Shown in pieces: positions 54,901 to 64,000 of a stretch of 64,000 bases of DNA. Positions within the stretch are counted from its first letter, which is position 1, and each line of letters opens with the position of its first letter. The position numbers and the translations under genes are program-made. The DNA comes from Odiellus spinosus (Eukaryota > Arthropoda > Arachnida > Opiliones > Phalangiidae): assembly GCA_963920705.1 (NCBI GenBank), contig OY987225.1, positions 1,674,001-1,738,000 of the forward strand. Direction: 5' to 3'. The notes beneath the pieces are model-generated. The model did not search any database, was not told the origin of the DNA, and saw nothing but the letters and a program-made list of their open reading frames with translations.

Positions 54901-57729
54901 ATTGCAAAGAAAGGGTCAGAGTTCCCCTTTCTAAGCGGGAGAAAATATTTTCTCCTTTTGGAAACACCGTCTACCTCTGGCGGTTTTCATTCGGAACTAG
55001 GACTCTGGGTTAAATCAATGAAGAAATTAGAAGGGTGTATTTCATCCTACGGTTATTTAAAATTAATCAAGCGTAATTTTCTATTAACATCCCAAAAAAA
55101 AAGGTGTGATTTCGATCTATGATTTGAGATTATTTTTACGATGATACGGTATTTAGAAATGAAATTACAGGCCGATAAGTTAAATTTTGACTTTAAATCT
55201 AAATATCTCTTAAAATAATAAAGATAAAAGAATGAAAATCATACGTAGAAATGTTTTGAACAAAATGCCACATTTCGCGGCCCAATCTGTTTGCTAGTTC
55301 TACAAAACGGTAGCATGAAAGGGAGTCATGTATGGCCAAATTTTTATTGACTTTGGATAATTATAACCAATGATCATGATATGTCATAAGAACAAATCTA
55401 GAACCAATACATTAAGCAGACATTTTTCTATAATATTTGAAAGCCTGGTATTTCTAACTGTAATAATCTGTATAAAAAGTTGATACAACCAAAGCGCAAA
55501 AACGTCGTTTTAAGGGAAGATTAGCCTTAACTTCTTGTTTCTTTATATTAAATCCCACCGCTAATAACTATTTCCTAGTTATTCATATTATCAAACAAGA
55601 TGACAGTTTTTGCAATGAAATTGGAATATATTTAATTCCTAACCAAAAACATACAATAAAGAAGTGATGCCTAGACTTGTTAGTAGACGATATATTCTTT
55701 TCATTAAGATGAGTACAAGGCTAGACATAACTTAAGATCAATGTGCAACATATTTAAGCATGGATTAGTGATTGATATGTGGAGTTATAGTATAAAAGTT
55801 AACAGAGACAACCATATTCGGATAGTCAAACCCCGCGAAAGGAAATTTATAGGCAAGTTCAAAATCTGTAACTAAAGGGATTAATTATCAGGTCATCTGA
55901 GTGTCCTTGGGCATCTCCTACTATAATAGTCCCTAAGAAAAATACCTCGGAGAAGCGTATGTGCATTGACATAACTAAGTTAAATAGTGTTACGATAGAT
56001 GGCATAATAAGTAACAAAAATTAGACCTTAAGTCTAGTTAATGGCAGATTGCCATGGCTCTAGAGTATATAGAGCCTTTTGTAACTAGAGTAGGCAAGTA
56101 TGAGTGGTTAGTAATGCCGATCGGTTTAAAAGGGGCAGCAGCCACGTATATGCGGATGAATACGATTTTATGATTTGTCTGTAGATACAGCATATGGATT
56201 TACCTCCACAACGTAGTGATAGCTAGAACCACATGGGTGGATTATTTAGCAGCTTTACATTATGTTTTTTCTCAACTTAAGCACGCAGGCCTTACGCGCT
56301 TCTTTAGTGTTTCTAAGGTTTCAGTTTTAGGATATTTGGTAAGCACAGAAGGGGTACAAGAAGATTAAGAAATTTCCTCGCCTTCGTAACATGAAACGGG
56401 TATCTTCATTCCTAGGCATGTGTGGCTTTCATTTTAGATTTATTCCTCACTGTGCAGACCATACCGCCCCTTTAAATAAATTAAGACTGAAATATCAAAA
56501 GTTTCAGTGGGGTGACACAGAAGAAAACGCTTTCAGAATTTAAAACTAGTTATTAGTCAGGCAGCCTCGTAACAAGTTCCCAATCCATATGGAAAGTTTA
56601 TAATTACCACAGGTGCTAATGGAATTACTCCCTTACCGAAAAAAGTTAGTCTGATCTGAAGAGGTCCTCAAGAACACTACAAAAGTCTTGGGGAAGTCTT
56701 TACGACTTCTCCAAGGTTTCTTGACACAATGGAAGACTTCCCCAAGACCTCTTAAGACTACATAAGACACCCAAAAGACTTCCTCAAGACCTCTTAAGAC
56801 TATGCATAAGACACCCAAAAGACTTCCCCAAGACCTCTTAAGACAAATTTTTTTTGGTAAGGGCAATGGGTGGAATGTTATCACAAACTCAGAATGGAGT
56901 TGAGGTTTCCTTGGGTAACACGAGCAAACTCTTTAAACCAGCAGAATTAAGATATAGTATCCCCGAGCAAGAATTAGCCATGGCTTTAGAAGAAGCAGTT
57001 CGCAATTTCCGTCATTATGTTGAAGATAGGGAGTTTGCAGTAGTAGCTGACCATCAAGCCCTACGTTGGATGTTGAAGCTTAAAAAGAAGAAAAGCGCCT
57101 CGGAATTCATTCCTTTTCGAAATTTTGCATAGAGCAGGGAAAGATAATTTGGTAGCAGATGCCTTATCTAGCTGCCCAGCTATTTTAGAAGCTCTAAAAT
57201 ATCAGCAATACGAATCCAGACACCAAATCATTGGATCCTTTCACTTGAACATGTGAGTTTGCCCTCCGGTAGATCTTGGACAACCTCTAGATTATAGTTA
57301 TGTGAACCTGGGTCTGACGTTGCCTCGGATAGAGGGCGCTAGTGTCGACGACCAGGATCTTGGACAACCTCTAGATTATAGTTATGTGAACCTGGGTCTG
57401 ACGTTGCCTCGGATAGAGGGCGCTAGTGTCGACGACCAGGATGGAAGCCGATAAAAATAGGGGTCTTGTCAAGAATGGGGCTAGTTGACACTTGGAGCTG
57501 GGATCGAGTTTATAGGGATTATGTTTAATGAATTGATAATGATTGTATAGCCCAGGATTGCATTATAGAAGTGTTAATTTAATTAACTTGTGAGTTAACA
57601 TTAATATCTAGGAAGATTACAACTGAAGGCACAGCCAAGCCTTCTTTAATTCGGTTGCCGAGCGTAAGCGTGTACATGTGTTTTTTGGTATCCAGTGTCA
57701 TCTGTTACATTTTAGTGTCCTCTTTCGGT

Positions 57730-57761
<32 letters not shown>

Positions 57762-59697
57762 CTGGAAATTTTGGAGGGATGGTTCGGGCCTGTCGTTTCA
57801 TGAGCTTCTGGGGTTTTTACAGAAGTGGGGTGATTCCCTAGTTTAGGAGTTCGTTGAACCGAGTTTTTTCTTTTTGGAGCGTATAGCCTAACAGCTGTTT
57901 TTAACATTGGCTTCTCGCCTTTTCTGATTTATTAAGGCTTATTAGAAGATTTTGTGAACAACGAATTTTTTTGAGGTGTTGTTTTCTTTGTCTTTTAATT
58001 ATTTTGAATTATTTTTGTCTTTGTTGGTGGACTTGTTGTATTTTTTTTTTTTTTTTTTTTTTTTGTAATTACAGTAAGCCTTAATCGGAAACATGCTAGG
58101 AGGGATCGATTTAGGTTTTTTCTTTATGATAATTTTGTACTTGGATTTTACCTGAGGCTGATCTTCAAACATGTTTAGGATTATATTCCAGGAACAGTTT
58201 CAGGAACAAGGGGCTCAGTTAAAAACCCTCAAGTGCGAAGACAAGCAGAATTATTTAATACCCGGGCAGCAGGGAGAAGATAAGATTCAAAACGACGACA
58301 AAGGAATTAGAGTACAAGCCGTACGTGACCAGGATATGGAACATCAGGAGTTTGATGATGTTCAGTCTGGGTTGGGAAGAGAGGTTACAGTTGATAGCGG
58401 AGAGAAGGTATTAAGAGATTGAGCATTCAGTGCTGAACGTATGAAGTAGGGAACAGAGAAAGTTTTTAAAACATTTTAAATTCAATAAATAATTATAGTA
58501 AAGATTCTATAAAAAGGAGAGAACTCAAAATCGTTAAAACAACGCGTCAAATAAACATATTTGCCAAATGTTAGCAAGTCCTCTGCACCGTTCCTGGGAT
58601 GACCATAAAGGTCAGACTATTTGAAATCGCATCTTACGCTGCCCATCCAAGAGATAACATGTTAGATCAACCAACTACGGTGAGAATACTTTGTCGACGG
58701 TCTCTGGCATCATGACTTCATCTTCGATATCCAAATCCTTAGAGATTATCCAAGGCGCCACTCTGCAACTTTAAACTCAATAGCAGGCTAGAAGAGTAGA
58801 CTTCATTTCATGCTGTTGACCCCAGGAATTGCAAAGAGAGACTGCTGTTATCTCATTGATCATTAATACTTCTTAAAAAACGAGTTTCGCCTACTGTCGA
58901 CTGGACAAACGATATCGAATAATTGTTAGAATGAACACGCACTAACGTCAAAAGTTCGTAAGTTAGAACACTTCAATTGGGCCAAAGTAGCATTGTCTGC
59001 AACAGTGTTAGATTGAAACTGTAATTGCATGTTCAATTTTGTACCTTTGTTATATTCAGGGTTCGTATGGACCCAACCTAGTCTTTTAGTGATTTTTGTA
59101 CATCCCTAACCTGTACCTGCCCTTCAGCCCCAATATTGGAAAACCCATGACTTATCCAGGATATCCAGGTTACGTACAACCCCTGCCAACAAGCGACCAC
59201 TCTGGGAAAACGTCAGCAGACCATCGCGAACTTGGGATCTTAGTCACTTTTTCTCAGACATCGGGTGTATTTATTGTAATTGTAAGTACGCTTACAATCT
59301 AATATACTTTCACTTATCCTTAATTAGAGAAAATTCAAAATAAACGTTCTTACCTCGTAGTTTCAAACTGTTTTACAGTAAGCAGGGTATCCTCCATAGT
59401 TTTGTTGCAAAGTGTGTTTAAACTGGAGACGAAAAAGTTCAAAGCACCCAAAAGAGTCTCGCCATTTTTACTCAAATTCTTTTGCGTCTCAGCATTGTAC
59501 GCAAACTCTTCTTGCAGATCCGGAGACTTAGTAGCCAATTCGGAAAAGGACTCCGAAAGCTGATGTTGCGTTTGTATCACATGATAGAAATGGCTGGTCA
59601 AGGCGCGAGCCAGTCGCAGAATATTACAGAATTTGCGTTGCGTTTCGCGGAGCTGCTCGATTTGAGTTTCCAGCTCTATATCCACAGTCTTGGTGCC
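48812..59697 (-). CDS. Arfip: Arfaptin (AH/BAR-domain protein), last three exons
   Basis: Arfaptins are banana-shaped BAR-type dimers that bind Arl1 (also Arf and Rac1) at the trans-Golgi and help form secretory carriers. The three exons (59354-59697, 52763-52937, 48812-48964) join in phases 2 and 0 to give 223 residues covering almost the whole AH domain to the natural stop. Diagnostic stretches: [70 protein letters not shown] and the C-terminus SSGASWLEQ. Vertebrate proteins are about 340-370 residues, so roughly the first third is missing; those exons are beyond the right edge or unrecognised. The two introns (3.8 and 6.4 kb) are filled with retroelement and transposon debris, yet the coding frame is intact. 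Confidence 0.95.
49060..51655 (+). mobile_element. Truncated LINE, I/LOA-like
   Basis: A 5'-truncated, internally deleted LINE in arfaptin intron (opposite strand to the gene). In order: the end of ORF1 ([18 protein letters not shown] to a TAA at 49230-49232); endonuclease ([16 protein letters not shown] near 49275-49375; SDHRHI-like ADHRHICFW near 49905); the late RT palm ([13 protein letters not shown] near 50212, YADDVAIII near 50301); thumb and connection (50345-50930); RNase H ([17 protein letters not shown] near 51090, [28 protein letters not shown] near 51380). The RT fingers are missing between the endonuclease and GCPQGG parts, and several frame breaks and stops occur. EN-RT-RNase H order fits the I or LOA group. 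Confidence 0.85.
51660..52310 (-). mobile_element. Mariner/Tc1-like remnant, internally deleted
   Basis: On the minus strand an N-terminal helix-turn-helix segment ([20 protein letters not shown] … VCEVAKAVF, about 51830-51995) is followed closely by [10 protein letters not shown] (about 51765-51795), the catalytic HDNA motif that normally lies some 100 residues later. The middle of the transposase is therefore deleted. Terminal repeats were not identified. Confidence 0.65.
52763..52937 (-). CDS. Arfip: Arfaptin exon: middle of the AH domain
   Basis: Codes [14 protein letters not shown], a variable loop [14 protein letters not shown], then [20 protein letters not shown]. Acceptor TTAACTTCAG, donor AAG|GTAACA, phase 0. 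Confidence 0.95.
53351..53529 (+). mobile_element. MITE family D, copy 4
   Basis: A 179-bp copy (CCCTTATGGAAAAAAGTTAG to CTAACTTTTTTCGGTAAGGG) flanked by TT on both sides, in the arfaptin intron. Confidence 0.75.
54068..54420 (-). mobile_element. 3' end of a second LINE
   Basis: On the minus strand, [15 protein letters not shown] followed by [11 protein letters not shown] and a stop (54212-54214) is the typical end of a LINE RT protein (rg..iWN.L…FK). A short 3' UTR ends in an ATT/AAT microsatellite at 54068-54092, the usual tail of CR1/Jockey-like LINEs. Only about 0.35 kb is left. Confidence 0.65.
54430..55830. other. Arfaptin intron, nothing recognised
   Basis: AT-rich sequence; an open frame at 54798-55013 has no recognisable domain. 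Confidence 0.4.
56630..56863 (+). mobile_element. MITE family D, copy 5
   Basis: A 234-bp copy with ends CCCTTACCGAAAAAAGTTAG and TTTTTTTTGGTAAGGG, with one extra internal CTCTTAAGACTACATAAGAC-type unit. Inserted in Ty3/Gypsy fossil 1. Confidence 0.75.
57272..57439 (+). repeat. 84-bp tandem duplication
   Basis: Two adjacent identical 84-bp copies starting GATCTTGGACAACCTCTAGA at 57272 and 57356. Their identity implies a recent event within older repeat DNA. Confidence 0.9.
57481..59353. other. Arfaptin intron with poly-T tracts
   Basis: Contains long T runs at about 57729-57761 and 58041-58063. An acidic open frame at 58171-58422 lies between the two Ty3/Gypsy fossils and may be related debris; no domain could be assigned. 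Confidence 0.4.
59354..59697 (-). CDS. Arfip: Arfaptin exon: first part of the AH domain
   Basis: Codes [20 protein letters not shown] through TVKQFETT. Acceptor TTTTTAAAG just upstream of GGC; donor AG|GTAAGA, phase 2. MITE family B copy 3 begins 74 bases upstream. Confidence 0.95.
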
Positions 59698-59770
59698 CTT
59701 TAAAAAAAAAAGTTGTGAGAAAAGTATCAGTATTTGAAGTGTAATGATGTGATAGTTATATACGTTTCTT

Positions 59771-60184
59771 CAGAGGTATATAATAACCCCCTTCGGGGGG
59801 AAGTATGAAAGCCCCTATACTACCAATGCTAAAAATCACGAATAACAAGAGCCCGCTGCTGACTATCTAGGCCACTAGCTCGCGCTGGACTTCTCAATGT
59901 CGCTACTCTAGTAAATGGTCTTTGTATAAACAAGACGGCTCGATTTGTGTTTAGAACTTCCTGTCTCAGGAATCAGTCTGTTAAAATGGAGTCGAAGGTT
60001 GACTTCAGCTCGCGAGTTCCGGAAGTGCGCGTAGGGAAAATTTAGTGAGGTTCAAAATGGTGTAACTATTTTTTGGGAGTAAAGCGGTGTGTCGATCCGC
60101 CGCGATTTACGCCGGGCACTCGTTGTTCGTCGATTTTGCCTACCTTTCATACTTCCCCCCGAAGGGGGTTATTATATACCTCTG
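59771..60184 (+). mobile_element. MITE family B, copy 3
   Basis: A 414-bp copy with 7-bp flanks GTTTCTT (59764-59770) and GTTTATT (60185-60191), one mismatch, so probably the oldest of the three copies. Close upstream of an arfaptin exon. Confidence 0.88.
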
Positions 60185-60419
60185 GTTTATTCAATTTTGT
60201 TTGTCAGGGCTGTAGTGGGGAGAACCCTGCTGGCTTATGTCACGCACTGAAGAACCTCTAGTGGACACTAACAGGGGGGGGGGGGCGCTGCAAGCGGGAG
60301 CTTAGACCTATATAATGATTTGGGAACTAGGATTCGGACCTGGTCTTGGTCCTGTATCGTAGTCTCGTTTATGAAATGTGCATTTTTACTATAAAGAGTT
60401 TATTTAAACATAAGAGGAA

Positions 60420-63400
60420 TTTATGCTATTTAAAATCCTACATAAAGTGGGAAAGGAGAGTGTAGTTGCTGATGCCTTGGCTAGAGCCTCGTTCATACTT
60501 GAGGGCCAAACTCGGTTCCAAAACCAGTACGAAGCGTTTTCCATTTTCCCTGGTTCACACGCTGACAAGACGGTTCGCGGCCGTTCGCCCCAGTTCCACC
60601 GGAGCAGCGTCGTTTTAAAAATTCCCAGAATTTCAAATTTTTAAATAATAATCTCAAACTAATTAGTAAATCGTATTTGTGACTCGTTGGTTTATAATTT
60701 TTGACAGAAACTATAATTTTAATGGCGTTATTTTAAGATTTATCAGCAAATTTGTCTCCCCGCCTCGTTATTTTCAAAGCGGATTGAACCGAAGCGACTT
60801 GACCCAATTGCTTCCCAAACCAACACGAACTGATTTCTCACGTTGGTTTCATAACCAGTTATAGAAATCGAAGCGCATTTAGGTCTATGTATGAACGAGG
60901 CTTAGGTGTCCCACATCTGACTCAGAAACAGTCATAAATAGAGGGGGATACATCTATAGCCAAGTAATTCCACTTTCGGACTCTACCATGGCATTCAGGT
61001 TAAACATTATGGTTTGCACTTCATTGGCATTGGGTCAAACTTCAGATTATGTGACTTTAGAGGACATGAAGCCAAGATGAGAAACAGGACCTAGTTTGGA
61101 AGAAAGTCTGAACCGATTTAGACCCAACTGGACCTCAGAAATTTATATGCTCAAATATGATCTATTGCATAGGAAAGCTGAAGGGTTAAAACCCGCTTAG
61201 ATTGTAGCTCCAGAAAAATTAGAGGATATCATCCGTTATCTGGGCATTGAGGACGTACAGTGACCTATATGAGAATTCAAGGGAAATACTATCACCGTAG
61301 ACTATACTCTTTAGTTCAGGAGTATGTGAAGAGCTGTGATACCAAGAATAGATTCAACACAAGAATATGGAAGAGCTATACCTTTGTCCGCGCGATAGTC
61401 TCAAGCGAATGGAGCCTACGAAGGTCTTACGCCGCGCCTCATGTCACGTGCACAGGAAGCGATTGGCTGTTTTCTACGATAAGTGCGGGGGGGGGGGGGT
61501 GGGAGGATATCGGGCTGCGGGGATAGGCGCTGCCGGCAGAGCTAGCTCTCTCTCGCGGACCTCCAAAGCTCGTGATAGGGAGAAAATCATAAGGCATATA
61601 ACGTTAAATCTAGTAAGCTCCACCCGCTCGAAACTAGTGTTATACCAGAGGTATAGCGTACGGTTCGATATTCTTGCGTTGAATCTATTCTTGGTGATAC
61701 CTGTCAACGTTATAAGAGTTGGAATAAAAACAAAACCAGGGTTCTACCTTCTTATAAATTACACCCGAGAGATCTGGTGGGGATAGATATAGTAGGGCCT
61801 TTACCAGTAACAAAGAATCAGCATCATTTCTTAGTAGTAATGACTATTTTACAAAGCATATCGATATCCCTGTCAGGAATATCTCTGCTTAAATTTTGTG
61901 TAAAATTTTCGTTCAATATGTTAGTAGAAATGGGGTAATAACAGCGATCTTGTCAGATAGTGGACCTCAATTAGCCTCAATACTATGGAAATGTCCATAA
62001 TAAATGGGATGAACATTTACCATTGATTCAGTGAGCCATAAACCTCTATGGAATTTTCTCTATTTTACCTACATCATGGATATGTACCTAATTTACCTTG
62101 GGAAGAGCGTCAGTTTGCTGGTATACTGAAAATGTGGAAAAGGAGGTTCTAGATTATGAACAAGGACCTTTCCGTGACTGGTAAATTTCTATAGATATAG
62201 CTCAGGAGCATAAATGAATTGGCAAGTGGGAAACAGGAGTATTTTTATGATAAGCATTATATGAATGGGGAACTAGAGGTAGGTCAGCTTGTATGGAAGT
62301 TGGGGAATCGGCTGCATAACACCTCAACGAAATCTGTCGCCAAATTTGTTCCACGGCTGGAAGGACTTTTTGGGTAGTAGAGAAAGTTTCACCTCTGACC
62401 TATATGATAATGAACTTTGACACCGCGGAAATAGCCTGGACCTGGCACATAAATCAGTTAAAGTTGTATCTGAGCGCGGTGGTCCTGATAGATACCACAG
62501 GTGGGACCTTTAGATCATTTTGGTGGCAAAGATGAGGTTTCCACTTTACGTGAGACTGGGGATATAGACTGTACAGCCAGGGAAGATAGCCTTATACCTG
62601 AAGGTGATTTAGTTATACCAGCAGTTGAGGCAGAAATCTTAGGACCTAGACGAGACCGAAATGATACATATCGTATGGTTCATTTTTTAGAAGACGTACA
62701 ATTTTATGACCTGGAAAACAGAATTCAAGATCAGAATCAAGTTTTCGAGGGACCCACGAGTAATGGAACACTTATAGATCTAGATCGGCATCCACCTTGT
62801 GGTTAGTGAAATTTCAGACTAAGAGCAGAAACCTTCTTTGAAAGATGGGAGTAACCTGACCAATGAGGGCCAGGGATGGGCTTCAAATTTAGTAATCGAG
62901 AAACCTTTAAGTGATCCTGAAGAAGAGGGGGAGCTTAATCCTGGGCCATTTCACTATAATTTAAGACAATAAGTTGGGGTATAGGATTCTGGGCAGGTAG
63001 TAGAGACAGGGTATATGCAGAGGGTGTAGTCTCTCAGGTAGACGGGACAAACAATATGATGTGAACTTTTAGTTCGTGAGGATCCCTTCCAGTTGCTTTT
63101 TTGTTATGGATGGACGAGATTATCGGTGGTACGAGTGGGTGTGTCAATTAATCCACACCCAAATAGGTGTTCTATGCCTGAGATTTTAGACTATTTTAAG
63201 ACCTATGATCAAAGTGGTACTTTGGGAAGAGAAAATCTTTACTACGAATCCAGTGCCAATTTCTCAACCTACTTGCGAGCAAATATGAAATTAGGATCTG
63301 TTTTGAGCATTTAGGATCTTTTTTAGTAAAGCATAGGATCAGTGGAATAAAATTCACTTCCAATTAGGATCATGCAATAAAATTTGGAGATAGTGGGCCT

Positions 63401-64000
63401 GAATCTTCAAGTTAGAGGTTTAGCTAGGGTTTATTTATTGAGAATTTGAATGTTTTAGCAATGCCCTGTTTAGCACCGAACTGGGGGACTTTGGCAACTG
63501 ATGATTCAGTATTACTACTTCATGATCCTGTAGTTTAAAGTGAGATAGATGGAGGATATACCAGAATGGAGGTAGATGAACAGCCTGTCAATACTCAAGT
63601 AGAAGTCTCAATTCAGAAGACCAAACGGTTGGATGGAACACAGCCTCATGTATCCCAAAACATACAAGGTTGGACAAGCTATGGAACCAACAGCCGAGAC
63701 TCGTCATTTTTATTTTTTTTTTATTTGGTGGAACAATGGGAGAAGGTACAAACGAAAGTGATCAAAGAATCTCTGAAGCAGGCACCAGCAAGAGTCGAGC
63801 CTGTAAATCGTCCTAAAAATGTGGTCGAGTTGGTGGGGAATCAGGCTGGAAACAGAATGCCAGCTGTAGTGATGAAGTAAGGGAACAAAAGAGCCAGGTT
63901 GCTTCTGTTGGAAGTCGCAAGCACAAGTCAATGTAAAAAAGTCCTTGGAGCGTTTGGAGGTGATGAACGGTTTTCTGGGGTAGTTGGAAATGTAAAAATA
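60420..64000 (+). mobile_element. Ty3/Gypsy retrotransposon fossil 2, runs off the window
   Basis: Parts of RNase H end and integrase (zinc-finger and catalytic-core regions) are recognisable, followed by a long region that may hold further decayed element sequence. It is broken in many places and carries a family G MITE (60485-60902). The right end is not in the window. It looks old. Confidence 0.65.
60485..60902 (+). mobile_element. MITE family G, copy 2
   Basis: A 418-bp copy of 47113-47529 with TAG on both sides (60482-60484, 60903-60905), inserted in Ty3/Gypsy fossil 2. Confidence 0.78.

Larger units (their letters stand above)
55840..57480 (+). mobile_element. Ty3/Gypsy retrotransposon fossil 1
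   Basis: Parts of reverse transcriptase and RNase H are recognisable, in order, in the arfaptin intron on the strand opposite the gene. The element is broken in many places, lacks clear gag and integrase, and is interrupted by a family D MITE (56630-56863). A tandem duplication of 84 bp follows at 57272-57439. No long terminal repeats were paired with confidence. It looks old. Confidence 0.75.

Noticed and set aside
54798-55013. 71-residue frame in the arfaptin intron
   Set aside because: No similarity to arfaptin or any family I recognise, and no splice sites that would join the gene.
58171-58422. Acidic Gln/Glu-rich frame
   Set aside because: No domain could be assigned; probably retroelement debris, not a host gene.

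Overview
The window looks like AT-rich chromosomal DNA from an arthropod, most likely an insect. It has GT-AG introns, a class C GPCR and an arfaptin of clearly animal type, and a dense load of small DNA transposons. The species cannot be named from sequence alone.

Three host protein-coding genes are supported. (1) 2467-28119, + strand: a very large class C (mGluR-like) GPCR. Fifteen coding exons join without a frame break into 7050 nt (2349 residues): signal peptide, four tandem Venus-flytrap ligand-binding modules, short Cys-rich linkers, one seven-helix domain and a cytoplasmic tail. Two exons (2467-2592 and the 101-nt exon 11085-11185) were found by reading splice sites and phase. (2) 30202-31230, + strand: an intronless gene for a secreted protein with a basic N-terminus and a long acidic Pro-Ala-Asp repeat coded by a 30/24-bp minisatellite. 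(3) 48812-59697, - strand: the last three exons of arfaptin (BAR/AH domain). Its 5' exons lie beyond the right edge or were not found.

The rest is mostly repeats. Left part (1-28 kb): GPCR introns hold foldback elements, a non-autonomous Helitron (2800-5123) inside a palindromic element, MITEs, a MADF-domain fragment and a 21-bp satellite. Middle (31-48 kb): a gene-poor stretch with many MITEs, a 1.5-kb hAT-type element and a possible TATA/CRE promoter. Right part (48-64 kb): arfaptin introns carry an I/LOA-like LINE, a mariner remnant, a second LINE 3' end and two heavily decayed Ty3/Gypsy fossils, the second running off the window.

The most distinctive host feature is the four-module receptor. 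The most distinctive mobile-element feature is a group of four unrelated-looking MITE families (ten insertions) that all have CA...TG ends and 7-bp target duplications with T at position 2.
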